DNA of 64,000 nucleotides, from assembly GCA_013299115.1 (NCBI GenBank), contig JAAFKA010000012.1:1-64000 (forward strand). The letters run 5' to 3'. The notes below the pieces were generated by a model that saw only the letters and a list, made by a program, of their open reading frames with translations, was not told the origin of the DNA and searched no databases. Shown piece after piece: positions 25,830 to 34,789 of the stretch; position 1 is the stretch's first letter; each line of letters begins with the position of its first letter. Source of the DNA: Cytophagales bacterium. Lineage in GTDB: Bacteria > Bacteroidota > Bacteroidia > Cytophagales > Thermoflexibacteraceae. A program made the translations under genes and the position numbers.

Positions 25830-25964
25830 AGTGGTTAAAACAAAATGACTTTTACAAAAAAAATATTGTTTTTTACTTCTCTTTCTTTACCTTGCACAAG
25901 TTTTTGCAGGTTTGTTACCTCATTACTTTGTTACTTATCATCAATTCTAAAATTTTATCGCAAT

Positions 25965-26213
25965 ATGTATCTCGAAATTGTAACCCCCGACCAAAAAGTT
26001 TTTGCAGGCGACATAGTAGGTGTGCAAGTACCCGGCAGCAAAGGTTCTTTTGAAGTCTTAGAAAACCACGCAGCCCTTGTAAGCACCTTAGAAAACGGCA
26101 ACGTGAGAGTAAACGAAGGCAAAACCAGCCAAAACTTCTTGATAGACTCTGGTGTGATAGAGGTAAAAAATAACAAAGTGATAATTTTGGCTGAGTCCGC
26201 CAAGAAACAATAA
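25965..26213 (+). CDS. atpC: F1Fo ATP synthase epsilon subunit
   Basis: 82 residues from the chosen ATG (MYLEIVTPDQKVF), matching the short epsilon form of Bacteroidota, which has the beta-sandwich domain and lacks most of the C-terminal helices. Family features are DIVGVQVPGSKGSFEVLENHAALVSTL and VIEVKNNKVIIL. The frame is open 40 codons upstream, but that part (hydrophobic, Ser/Leu/Cys-rich) does not belong to the family. In many relatives atpC follows atpD; here no other ATP synthase gene is present. It precedes murC by 18 bases, so the two are probably co-transcribed. Confidence 0.9.
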   Translation: MYLEIVTPDQKVFAGDIVGVQVPGSKGSFEVLENHAALVSTLENGNVRVNEGKTSQNFLIDSGVIEVKNNKVIILAESAKKQ

Positions 26214-26231
26214 GTTTTTTACTAAAATTCA

Positions 26232-27632
26232 ATGTTTGCAGCTTTATCTTCCATTCAATACGTCTATTTCATCGGCATTGGCGGAATTGGCATGAGTGCC
26301 TTAGCTCGTTGGTTTGCTGCCAATGGCAGGACAGTGGCAGGTTATGACCGCAGCCCCTCCGCCTTGACCCAAACCTTGACCCAAGAAGGCATCGCCATTC
26401 ACTATGACGACCAAGTAGAGGCTATTCCTTTGGTTTTTCGCGAAAACAAGGCAACAACTTTGGTGGTTTATACACCTGCTGTACCTGTCAATCATTCGGA
26501 GTTGGTTTATTTTCAACAACAGGGCTACACTATTCAGAAAAGAGCAGCCGTTTTGGGCATTATTGCCAGCAGTATGCGGTGCATAGCCGTTGCGGGTACG
26601 CATGGCAAAACCACTACCTCGTCTATGATTGCCCATATTTTGCGTCATGCAGGCGTAGACTGTGCAGCCTTTTTGGGTGGAATTACACAAAACTACCAAA
26701 CCAATTTGCTACTTAATAAAAACCTCGATGACCAAACTTTTGTAGTCGTAGAGGCAGACGAATTTGATAGGTCGTTTTTGCAACTACACCCCGAAATTGC
26801 CGTTATCACCTCTACCGATGCCGACCATTTGGATATTTATGGTAGCAAAGAGGAAGTTGCCAACAGCTATACTGCCTTTGCAGCCCAAGTAAAAAGTCAA
26901 TTATTTGTAAGTTTGCACACACACCTCAACCAAAGTGCCAAAATTACAGCCCAAACTGTACCTTATGCCAACTTGCCTTTTGCAACGGACAAGGGTATTT
27001 TTGCTACACACATTCGGATAGAAAATGCAAAATTTGTGTTTAATTATGTGGCTTCAGCTCATTCCATAGAAAACATTGTGATGCAAATACCAGGGCAACA
27101 CAACATAGAAAATGCAGTTGCTGCCATCTCGGTTGCCTTACACATTGGCGTTGCTCCTGCTGCTATCAAAGAGGCATTGGCTACTTTCGGTGGCGTAAAA
27201 AGACGTTTTGAGTATATAGCTCGCAACGAAAATATGGTTTTGATAGACGACTACGCCCACCACCCTACGGAAATTGAGGCTTTTTTAACAGCAGTCAAAA
27301 CTTTGTATCCAAAACGCAAAGTAACAGCCATTTTTCAACCTCATTTGTTTAGTCGCACCAAAGATTTTTATAAAGAATTTGCAGTAGCTTTGTCCTTAGC
27401 AGATAGGTTGGTGCTGTTGCCAATTTATCCCGCAAGAGAATTGCAAAGTGATTTCCCCCATATTCGGGCAGAAATTATTTTGGATTTGGTAACAGCCAAA
27501 GAAAAATATCTTGTGCCTGATAATGAGGTAGTTGAGTTTCTGAAAAACAAACCCAACGACATCATAGCTACCATAGGGGCAGGCAGCGTAGAAAATTTGA
27601 TACAACCTTTGGCTAGGGCTTTGTTTGTGTAA
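26232..27632 (+). CDS. murC: UDP-N-acetylmuramate--L-alanine ligase
   Basis: Mur ligase of 466 residues that adds L-alanine to UDP-MurNAc in the cytoplasm. Seen in sequence: the N-terminal nucleotide-binding start YFIGIGGIGMSALARW, the ATP loop GTHGKTTTSSM (~residue 122), VVEADEFDRSFLQL, DADHLDIYG, GQHNIENAVAAI and the C-terminal DDYAHHPTEIEAFL. Length and order match MurC and not MurD or Mpl. It is downstream of atpC and apart from the usual division and cell-wall cluster. It is convergent with the phosphate transporter gene across a small hairpin. Confidence 0.93.
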   Translation: MFAALSSIQYVYFIGIGGIGMSALARWFAANGRTVAGYDRSPSALTQTLTQEGIAIHYDDQVEAIPLVFRENKATTLVVYTPAVPVNHSELVYFQQQGYTIQKRAAVLGIIASSMRCIAVAGTHGKTTTSSMIAHILRHAGVDCAAFLGGITQNYQTNLLLNKNLDDQTFVVVEADEFDRSFLQLHPEIAVITSTDADHLDIYGSKEEVANSYTAFAAQVKSQLFVSLHTHLNQSAKITAQTVPYANLPFATDKGIFATHIRIENAKFVFNYVASAHSIENIVMQIPGQHNIENAVAAISVALHIGVAPAAIKEALATFGGVKRRFEYIARNENMVLIDDYAHHPTEIEAFLTAVKTLYPKRKVTAIFQPHLFSRTKDFYKEFAVALSLADRLVLLPIYPARELQSDFPHIRAEIILDLVTAKEKYLVPDNEVVEFLKNKPNDIIATIGAGSVENLIQPLARALFV

Positions 27633-27682
27633 AAAAATGTAAGTTGTGCAGTACCTCTATTTTTTTGGGTATCTTCGTTTAA

Positions 27683-27731
27683 TGTAATGCTTAAAAGATT
27701 TTTCAAGGAAATATTGCTTCTAAGCATTACA
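27683..27731. terminator. Inverted repeat between convergent murC and phosphate transporter genes
   Basis: Perfect 11-nt arms TGTAATGCTTA / TAAGCATTACA separated by 27 bases. The location between two converging stop codons suits a bidirectional terminator, but the loop is long and no T-run follows, so it may instead be another small mobile palindrome. Confidence 0.4.
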
Positions 27732-27746
27732 TACTCTACTCATTCT

Positions 27747-29147
27747 TTAAAATATATTTCGCAACAACAAAAACAGTGTGGCAGCCAAAGCAATGGAAAC
27801 AGGCAAGGTAAGTACCCACGCCATAGCTATATTTTTGAGGGTCTTGGGTTGCAAATTGGCTACTCCTTTGGCTGCAAACATACTCCCCGCTACAGCAGAC
27901 GACAAGACGTGAGTAGTGCTTACAGGCACACCTAACTGGCTTGCCAACCCTATGGTGCTGGCTGCAATCAATTCAGCAGACGAGCCTTGTGCGTAGGTAA
28001 GGTGAGATTTGCCTATTTTTTCGCCTATTGTTACTACTATTCTTTTCCAACCTATCATAGTGCCTAAACCCAACGAAAGAGAAATCATAAACAGCACCCA
28101 CAACGGCGCGTACTCTATATGTGTTTTGAGGTCTTTGGTAATAGCCTGTAATTCAGCTACTTGTGTGGCTTGCAAACCATTTTCTTCTATTTTGATAAGT
28201 TGAGTTATGGCTTTATTGAGGTTCTGTAATTCTATACGCACTTTGTAATGAAGGTCTTTGGGAAGGTTTTGGTAACTGTATTGGGCTACTATTTGCTGCA
28301 AATTGGTGGTATTGGTCTTGATTTGTTCCACATTTTGCTCTGCATTTTCATTAAGTTTTGCAGGGTTTATTTGCTTAGTTATCAACTGAATTTCAGCTAT
28401 TTTTTGGGTTATTTGTTGCAAATCTTGTGTAGTATCTAAGGCAAAATGAGTAGGTACAATAGAAATTAAGATGAGCATAACCAAACCTACGCCTTTTTGC
28501 CCATCATTGGAGCCATGAAACACACTGATTAAAGTTGAGGTCAGGATAGATAAAAGCCTTGTACCTGTGGGTGGTGGGGTGTCTTTGGGAGGCTCAGAGA
28601 AAAAAGTTTTGGATTTTATCCACTGTTGAAACGATTTCATTAGCAAAATAGCCATTGTAAAGCCAAAAAGAGGAGAAATAATGAGAAAAAGCATAATTTC
28701 TTTCGCCTTGTCCCAATTTACGCCTGCCCCCATGCTGCCTTGCAGCCACGAATAAGCCAAACCGACACCAATAATAGAGCCTATCAAGGTGTGAGAACTT
28801 GAACTTGGCAAGCCAAAATACCACGTGCCTAAATTCCAAATAATGGCACTAAGCAGCAAAGATAAAATCATGGCTACATTCTGCCCCACGTCTTGGGCTG
28901 CAAAAGCCTCCGTAGGCAGGAGGTTGATAATACCCATAGCCACGCCAATACCGCCAATGAATACGCCAATAAAATTGCATAATCCCGACCAAACCACTGC
29001 CTGCCAAGGTTTTAGAGAATTGGTGTAAATAACAGTGGCAACGGCGTTTGCCGTATCGTGAAAACCATTGACAAACTCAAAACCACAAGCAGCAACTAAG
29101 GAAATGAGCAACAAAATGAGGGTAGTTGTTTCTAAATCAAATAACAT
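27747..29147 (-). CDS. Low-affinity inorganic phosphate transporter, PiT family
   Basis: 466 residues from the chosen ATG (MLFDLETTT). Two family signatures are visible: GFHDTANAVATVIYT near residue 30 and the inverted partner PVSTTHVLSSAVAGS near residue 420. Multiple hydrophobic segments form the two halves, separated by a hydrophilic, helical insert (~residues 240-350) rich in Gln, Asn and Ile that is longer than in minimal members. PiT carriers import phosphate with protons or sodium across the inner membrane. No PhoU-like regulator gene is adjacent. Divergent from the SNF2 gene with a short shared promoter region. Confidence 0.9.
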   Translation of the reverse strand: MLFDLETTTLILLLISLVAACGFEFVNGFHDTANAVATVIYTNSLKPWQAVVWSGLCNFIGVFIGGIGVAMGIINLLPTEAFAAQDVGQNVAMILSLLLSAIIWNLGTWYFGLPSSSSHTLIGSIIGVGLAYSWLQGSMGAGVNWDKAKEIMLFLIISPLFGFTMAILLMKSFQQWIKSKTFFSEPPKDTPPPTGTRLLSILTSTLISVFHGSNDGQKGVGLVMLILISIVPTHFALDTTQDLQQITQKIAEIQLITKQINPAKLNENAEQNVEQIKTNTTNLQQIVAQYSYQNLPKDLHYKVRIELQNLNKAITQLIKIEENGLQATQVAELQAITKDLKTHIEYAPLWVLFMISLSLGLGTMIGWKRIVVTIGEKIGKSHLTYAQGSSAELIAASTIGLASQLGVPVSTTHVLSSAVAGSMFAAKGVANLQPKTLKNIAMAWVLTLPVSIALAATLFLLLRNIF

Positions 29148-29174
29148 AAATTTTTTTTTAGTACGCAATGAAAG

Positions 29175-29225
29175 CAAAAATAGTAAAAAACTAATAATTT
29201 TTTTTGATTTTTTAGGTTATGTTTG
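29175..29225. promoter_or_regulatory. Divergent -7 boxes between phosphate transporter and SNF2 genes
   Basis: TATTTTTG on the minus strand (29175-29182) and TATGTTTG on the plus strand (29218-29225) both match the Bacteroidota -7 consensus TAnnTTTG. I see no clear TTTG -33 partner for either. Confidence 0.4.
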
Positions 29226-29265
29226 TGTTAAGAAATTAAACCATTTTAAAAATTTACCATTAAGT

Positions 29266-32200
29266 ATGAATGTATCACCCGACCAGCCGTTGCAAATTGT
29301 CTATTCGCTGTACGAACACCAGTATTTGGGCTACCTTTTCAGTGCTTATGCCGTACAGTTAGACGTTTACAAACGGCTTACTCTGAAATATCAGCAGATT
29401 TCGTTGCTCAATGCTGCCGAATTTAATTTGGGTGAAACAGACAAAGAATTGGTCGAAATTATTGAGGGTATGCAATACGAGGCAATTTTGAAAAAATATG
29501 CAACCAAAAAACTGCCTTTCGATGCTTTTTTGCTCAAAGTTTATGACAAGGAGCAAGGCGACAAATTGCTGCAAGAAACCATTAATTTAGATTTGGAAAG
29601 GCGAAGGGCAAAGATTTTGGAAAAGTTGCAACAGAAAAACAAACTGCTTTTTGAGATGTCTAACGATGGCGTGCCTACCCACAAACGGATAGAACTCATG
29701 CCCGAAAAAGGGACTGTTTTGTTTCATTTTTTTCGCAACGCCCAGCACACGCATTACTTCCCCACGCTGAAATACGCCAGCAAAAAGTTGGATTTTCAGT
29801 ATAAAAACGGCATTTTAATTTGCAATGAACCTGCTTGGCTGCTACTTGGCGACAAACTCTATACGTTTAACAAAAATCTCGATGGCAAAAAGTTGCAACC
29901 CTTTTTGTTCAAAAAATTCATAGAAATTCCAAAAAAAATAGAAGAAACCTACTACCGCAAGTTTGTTGCTCCACTTATCGAGGATTTTGAAGTTCATGCC
30001 GAAGGTTTTACTATCAAAAAAGCTACCGCAGTCCCACACGCCCAAATTAGTTTTACGGCTTTGCAAGCAAACGACCAAAACCTCTTGCTCGACTTGGCTT
30101 TGACTGCTCACGACCCTGCCTCGCCAACGGACACGCAACTGCAAACCAAAGATGACCTGCAAAAAGACGCACAAAAAGAACAAAAAGAGGAGGAAAAAAT
30201 TGTATTTTCTTTGCTCTTTCAATACGACAATTTTACGTTTGACAGTCAAAATGATTCGCCAAGCAACGTGAGCATAGAAAAAGAAGGCGAAAATTATACT
30301 TTTCACAAAATTATTCGCAATCAAGTTGTTGAAAAAGAGCAAGTTATGGCATTGGCAACCATGGGCTTGACTTTTAAAAACGGCAAAGCTACGCTGCCCA
30401 AATCTCAGGCTTTTGCGTGGCTCAACCAATATTACGAACAGCTAAAAGATTTGCAAATAAACATTACTCAACAAGCTACAGACAATAAAAAATATTTTAT
30501 TGGCAAGTCGGCTATCAACTTGCAAGTGAACGAAAACAAAGATTGGTTTGATGTCTATGCAGTGGTTAAGTTTGGGGACTACGAAATTCCGTTTTTGCAA
30601 CTCCGCAAAATGATTTTGAGCAAAATTAGCGAATTTGCCCTGCCCAATGGAGAAATTGCGGTAATACCCTCCGCTTGGTTTAGCACCTACAGTGACATTT
30701 TTAACTTCATAGACGACAGAAACAATCAAAACAAGCTAAAAAAACACCACATTGGGCTGCTGCAAGACCTCCACGATGGCGAATATGCTCAACTCACCAT
30801 GAGCAGAAAATTGGAAAAATTGCGAAACTTCGACCACATAGAAGACCAGCCGCTGCCCACAAATTTCGTTGGCGAATTGCGACCTTACCAAAAGGCGGGC
30901 TATAATTGGTTGCTGTTTTTGGCTGAATATCGTTTGGGTGGTTGCCTTGCAGACGACATGGGTTTGGGCAAAACCGTACAAACTTTGGCACTGTTGCAAG
31001 CCCAAAAAGAGCAAAACCAAGCCGAAAATATAAAGCAAGCCTCGCTGTTGGTCATGCCTACTTCGCTGATTTATAATTGGCAGAAAGAAGCTATGAAATT
31101 TGCCCCTGAACTCAAAGTATTGAACTACACAGGCTCGACTCGCAATAAAAACGTGCAGATTTTTGACTATTACGACCTCATCATTACTTCTTATGGTACG
31201 GCAAGGGTAGATGCCGATTTATTGGAAAAATATTACTTCAATTACATCATTTTAGACGAGTCGCAAGCCATAAAAAACCCTGATTCGCACACCTCTAAGG
31301 CTGTAAAAGAACTGAAAAGCAAAAACAAGTTGATTCTCACAGGCACGCCAATAGAAAACAGCACCATCGACCTCTGGTCGCAGCTAAGTTTTGTCAATCC
31401 TGGGCTGTTGGGTAGTTTGTCCTACTTTCGCAATGAGTTTCAAATTCCGATAGAAAAACGAAATGATGCCGAAAGGTTGCAAAAACTCCACAGCTTGATT
31501 AAGCCTTTTATCTTGCGGCGGATAAAAACGCAAGTCGCCAAAGATTTGCCCGAAAAAATAATCAATGTCAAGTATTGCAGCATGACCTCTGCCCAAGAGC
31601 AAAAATATGAGGAAGTGAAATCTATGTATCGCAACAAAATTTTGGAACACATAGAAAAAAATGGCGTTGCCCAGTCGCAAATGCTTTTGATTCAGGGCTT
31701 GACCCAACTCCGCCAGATAGCCAATCACCCTCGCATGACAGACCCCGATTATGCAGCCGATTCGGGCAAGTTGGAAGATGTGTTGTATATGTTGCAAACT
31801 ACGATTAGCGAAAAACATAAAGTATTGGTTTTCAGTCAATTTGTCAAACATCTCGCCATAGTTCGCAAAGAATTAGACCAACTGAAAATTCGCTATGCTT
31901 ACCTCGATGGCAGCACAACAGACAGGCAACAGCAAGTAGAGAATTTTCAGCAAAACCCTGATATTCAGGTCTTTCTGATTTCTCTCAAAGCTGGAGGCGT
32001 AGGTTTAAACCTTACCGCAGCCGACTATGTTTTCCTGCTCGACCCTTGGTGGAATCCTGCCGTAGAAAATCAGGCTATAGACAGGTCGCATCGCATAGGG
32101 CAACAAAACAAGGTGATTGTCTATCAATTTATTTCACAGAATACAGTGGAGGAAAAAATATTGCTCATGCAGCAAAACAAAATCCGTTTGGCTAATGACC

Positions 32201-32268
32201 TGATAACCACCGAAGAAAGTTTTGTGAAAAGTTTGGACAAGGCGGCGATTGAGTTGTTGTTGGGATAG
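29266..32268 (+). CDS. SNF2/RapA-like DEAD-box helicase (1000 aa)
   Basis: The start is ATG at 29266 (MNVSPDQPLQIVYSLYEHQ); the open frame further up overlaps the divergent promoter and is unlikely to be coding. An N-terminal half of ~540 residues resembles the bacterial SNF2-associated region (no SWIM Cys motif seen), with a charged linker near residue 300. The motor follows: LADDMGLGKT (~563), DESQAIKN (~664), LTGTPIENS, then SLKAGGVGLNLTAADYV and HRIGQ in the second RecA domain. SNF2 proteins use ATP to translocate on DNA and remodel bound proteins, including RNA polymerase in RapA. No restriction partner is adjacent, so I read it as a housekeeping remodeller. Confidence 0.9.
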   Translation: MNVSPDQPLQIVYSLYEHQYLGYLFSAYAVQLDVYKRLTLKYQQISLLNAAEFNLGETDKELVEIIEGMQYEAILKKYATKKLPFDAFLLKVYDKEQGDKLLQETINLDLERRRAKILEKLQQKNKLLFEMSNDGVPTHKRIELMPEKGTVLFHFFRNAQHTHYFPTLKYASKKLDFQYKNGILICNEPAWLLLGDKLYTFNKNLDGKKLQPFLFKKFIEIPKKIEETYYRKFVAPLIEDFEVHAEGFTIKKATAVPHAQISFTALQANDQNLLLDLALTAHDPASPTDTQLQTKDDLQKDAQKEQKEEEKIVFSLLFQYDNFTFDSQNDSPSNVSIEKEGENYTFHKIIRNQVVEKEQVMALATMGLTFKNGKATLPKSQAFAWLNQYYEQLKDLQINITQQATDNKKYFIGKSAINLQVNENKDWFDVYAVVKFGDYEIPFLQLRKMILSKISEFALPNGEIAVIPSAWFSTYSDIFNFIDDRNNQNKLKKHHIGLLQDLHDGEYAQLTMSRKLEKLRNFDHIEDQPLPTNFVGELRPYQKAGYNWLLFLAEYRLGGCLADDMGLGKTVQTLALLQAQKEQNQAENIKQASLLVMPTSLIYNWQKEAMKFAPELKVLNYTGSTRNKNVQIFDYYDLIITSYGTARVDADLLEKYYFNYIILDESQAIKNPDSHTSKAVKELKSKNKLILTGTPIENSTIDLWSQLSFVNPGLLGSLSYFRNEFQIPIEKRNDAERLQKLHSLIKPFILRRIKTQVAKDLPEKIINVKYCSMTSAQEQKYEEVKSMYRNKILEHIEKNGVAQSQMLLIQGLTQLRQIANHPRMTDPDYAADSGKLEDVLYMLQTTISEKHKVLVFSQFVKHLAIVRKELDQLKIRYAYLDGSTTDRQQQVENFQQNPDIQVFLISLKAGGVGLNLTAADYVFLLDPWWNPAVENQAIDRSHRIGQQNKVIVYQFISQNTVEEKILLMQQNKIRLANDLITTEESFVKSLDKAAIELLLG

Positions 32269-32315
32269 AGGGTGATATTTTTTTGTATAAGTAACAAACA
32301 AAACTTAGTAGGTTT

Positions 32316-32347
32316 TTTGCTAATCACAAACAATGACCTTATATTTG
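32316..32347 (+). promoter_or_regulatory. Bacteroidota-type promoter before the outer-membrane barrel gene
   Basis: TTTG at 32316-32319, a 20-base spacer, then TATATTTG at 32340-32347, a full match to the -33/-7 consensus. The ATG at 32379 follows after a short leader. Confidence 0.7.
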
Positions 32348-32378
32348 GGTTTTGTTATTACTTCTATCAAATTCAGCA

Positions 32379-32999
32379 ATGAAATCAATTATTTATATAG
32401 CTTGTCTATTATTTACTTGTTGTTTTGCACAGCAAGCCCAAGCCCAAGACAAGGTGTTTAAGATGACACCACAAGATACCATAGTGCCAAAAGTAAAAGA
32501 GGAAGTTGTGCCTAATAAAATACGGCATAATGTAGATCATCCGCGTATTTTGGGAGGTTTTATTAACTTTCAATTATGGGGCAATTTGTTGGCTTTGGGG
32601 GCTTCTCCTTTGGCAGCTTACAAAGTTACAGACAAGTTTCACATAGGCGTGGGTGGCACTTATCTTTATTCGAGGGCTGCACTTTATGGCAACACCTACG
32701 ATGCACACACTTTGGGAGGTCGTGTGTTTGCCCGATTGATGGTTATAGAAGGTATTTTTGCTCACATAGAATATGAAAATCATTATACGCCCACAGTAAC
32801 TGCGGGTACGCAATTATTTTCCAATAGGACTTGGATAAGTGGGGCTTTGTTTGGCATAGACTACCGCAACCGTTTAGGAGAGCAAACATTTTCTACATTG
32901 AGTTTGTATTATAATGCAACGCACCGAGATAATCAAGCACCATTTTTATATGGCAATGCACCTTTGGTGATTAGGTTTAATGTGGAATATGAGTTTTAA
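32379..32999 (+). CDS. Small outer-membrane beta-barrel protein, unknown function
   Basis: Start chosen at MKSIIYIACLLFTCCFAQQAQAQ, a signal peptide. After a ~40-residue periplasmic segment the protein consists of alternating amphipathic strands (FHIGVGGTYLYSRAALYG, GGRVFARLMVIEGIFAHIEYE, WISGALFGIDYRN) and ends in VRFNVEYEF, a classic outer-membrane barrel C-terminal Phe. About 8-10 strands fit its length of ~206 residues. Similar small barrels are common and mostly uncharacterised in Bacteroidota. It is preceded by its own promoter and followed by the ParA-HEPN module. Confidence 0.75.
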   Translation: MKSIIYIACLLFTCCFAQQAQAQDKVFKMTPQDTIVPKVKEEVVPNKIRHNVDHPRILGGFINFQLWGNLLALGASPLAAYKVTDKFHIGVGGTYLYSRAALYGNTYDAHTLGGRVFARLMVIEGIFAHIEYENHYTPTVTAGTQLFSNRTWISGALFGIDYRNRLGEQTFSTLSLYYNATHRDNQAPFLYGNAPLVIRFNVEYEF

Positions 33000-33085
33000 A
33001 TTTGATAAGGTATTTACCTACATAATCTTATTTAAGTATCTTTGCAAATCATTTTGTGAATCCAAAATTAAAATATATAAAAAAA

Positions 33086-34129
33086 ATGGCTATAAAAATT
33101 GCTATTTTCAACCATAAAGGCGGTGTAGGAAAAACAACTACTGTTTTCAATTTAGGATGGAAACTTGCAGCACTTGGTAAAAAAGTTTTATTAGTTGATG
33201 CAGATACGCAATGCAACCTAACTTTACAAATTTTAGGTGAGGATAAGTATGAAGATTATTATGAAAAAAAACCTAAACATAATATCAAAAGCTATCTTGC
33301 ACCAGCTTTTGACTCGCAGCCTATACTCATTAAGCCTGCAGAAGTAATACAAGTAAAACAACAGCCTAATCTGTCATTAATAGCTGGTAGTTTGGATTTA
33401 TCAAGTTTAGATACCCAGTTAGGTATGTCTTTTCACTTGACAAGTCTGATTTCGTCTATGCAAAACTTGCCAGGTTCTTTTGACTTCCTTATCCAACGCA
33501 CAGCAGAAGCTAATCAGATAGATTATGTATTATTAGACCTCAATCCAAGTTTAAGTGCTATTAACCAAGACTTGCTGTTGTCGAGTGATTATTTTCTAAT
33601 TCCGACTTCGCCTGATTATTTTTCAAGACAATCTATTAAGTCTTTGGCTACTATATTGCCAAAATGGGAAAATTGGGCTGTGAGGGCAAGGGAAGTTTTT
33701 AAGGAAGTTATCTATCCATTGCCTTTAAACACACCAAAGTTTTTAGGTTTTACGACCAATCGTTTTCAACTCAATCAAAGTGCTACACCATCAAAAGCAC
33801 AACGTGATATGATGGACAAAGTGGGACAAGCTGTTGATAACTTTCTTGTGCCGAGTCTGAAAAAATGTAATATGTTATTAAACGAAGAAGTCTATCATCA
33901 ATATCCGCAAAGACTTTGCAAAACACAAAGTAATTATTGTATTGTAGAAATATCCGATTTTTACAGGGTGGATTCGCTGTCTCAAAAAAATAATATACCT
34001 GTTTTTCTTGCCAAAGATGAGGATTTAGCTGGCGAAAATCAAAGAGATACGAGAGATTGGTTTGAAGGTTTATACACTTATTTTGCAAACGAAATAATTA
34101 ATCGTACAGATTATGCAGAACATCGATAA
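33086..34129 (+). CDS. ParA-family ATPase of an accessory ParA-HEPN module
   Basis: Begins MAIKIAIFNHKGGVGKTTT with the deviant Walker A, followed by LLVDADTQCNLT and a Walker B-like DYVLLDLNPSLSAINQDL, and SPDYFSRQSIKSL. At 347 residues it is longer than chromosomal Soj/ParA, with a C-terminal extension (residues ~240-347) that resembles ParA-like proteins of mobile elements. No ParB or centromere-like repeats are adjacent; the next gene overlaps by 17 bases and encodes a HEPN-type protein. The region is more AT-rich than its neighbours. I infer a defence or toxin-antitoxin role over DNA segregation. A -7-like TATCTTTG lies at 33037-33044. Confidence 0.8.
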   Translation: MAIKIAIFNHKGGVGKTTTVFNLGWKLAALGKKVLLVDADTQCNLTLQILGEDKYEDYYEKKPKHNIKSYLAPAFDSQPILIKPAEVIQVKQQPNLSLIAGSLDLSSLDTQLGMSFHLTSLISSMQNLPGSFDFLIQRTAEANQIDYVLLDLNPSLSAINQDLLLSSDYFLIPTSPDYFSRQSIKSLATILPKWENWAVRAREVFKEVIYPLPLNTPKFLGFTTNRFQLNQSATPSKAQRDMMDKVGQAVDNFLVPSLKKCNMLLNEEVYHQYPQRLCKTQSNYCIVEISDFYRVDSLSQKNNIPVFLAKDEDLAGENQRDTRDWFEGLYTYFANEIINRTDYAEHR

Positions 34130-34736
34130 TGCTATACAAATATTTCGTTTAAATGTGGCAAGTGTAGAACAGTTGCATCGCATTTATATGTTTTTATCTT
34201 TGCAAAATTCACAAAATTTTGATTTATCAGAACTTTTGCGTGCAGAAATAGCACTTATTGTAAGTGCTTTGGATTGTTTTGTGCATGATATTGTGCGTTT
34301 GGGTACTTTGGAAATTTATTCAGGAAACCGTCCATTTACCAATACATCGTTTTCTCCTGATTATGATACAAGGAAATTTGTTAATTTACTCACAAGAAGT
34401 AAAGACGAACAATTACAAGAAATAGAAAAAACAGTTAGAGATACCAATAAAAACGATGCTTACCAAAATCCTGATAAAATAAACAAAGCCTTAGCAGGAA
34501 TAGGTATCGAAAATATATGGACAATTATTGCCTCTCGTTTAGGAATTGACGATGCGGGAGATGTAAAAAGACAATTAGAATTAATTATTAGAAGACGTAA
34601 CGCCATAGTACATGAAGGAGATATAAACCCAGATACTAACCAAAAAGCTATGATAGATAGTGGATTAGTACAAGATAATATCAATTTTATCATCACCATT
34701 TGTGAAACCATTTATGAGCAAGCTATTTTGCCATAA
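34113..34736 (+). CDS. HEPN-domain protein (MAE_28990-like), putative RNase toxin
   Basis: 207 residues, all-helical, with RRRNAIVHEGD (residues ~157-167). This gives the R-N-x3-H pattern (Rx4H) that forms the RNase site of HEPN proteins. Helix one (LLRAEIALIVSALDCFVHDIVRL) and the overall length resemble the MAE_28990/MAE_18760 HEPN group. Its start lies 17 bases inside the ParA gene, so the pair is translationally coupled. By analogy with other HEPN modules it would cleave RNA when released from control, with the ParA ATPase as sensor or restrainer; this is inference. It could instead be a non-toxic abortive-infection scaffold. Confidence 0.65.
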   Translation: MQNIDNAIQIFRLNVASVEQLHRIYMFLSLQNSQNFDLSELLRAEIALIVSALDCFVHDIVRLGTLEIYSGNRPFTNTSFSPDYDTRKFVNLLTRSKDEQLQEIEKTVRDTNKNDAYQNPDKINKALAGIGIENIWTIIASRLGIDDAGDVKRQLELIIRRRNAIVHEGDINPDTNQKAMIDSGLVQDNINFIITICETIYEQAILP

Positions 34737-34789
34737 TTTATTGTCTTTTTTAGTTCAATATATACTAAATTTTAAAACAGCATACAACA

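Noticed and set aside
25845-25964. 40-codon N-terminal extension of atpC
   Set aside because: Epsilon subunits begin at MYLEIVTPDQ in this phylum; the extension is hydrophobic and unrelated.
29068-29265. 66-codon N-terminal extension of the SNF2 gene
   Set aside because: It overlaps the divergent promoter region and the start of the phosphate transporter gene and has no family resemblance.
33086-34129. Chromosome partition locus (parA)
   Set aside because: No ParB gene, no parS-like repeats, no origin features; the coupled neighbour is a HEPN protein.
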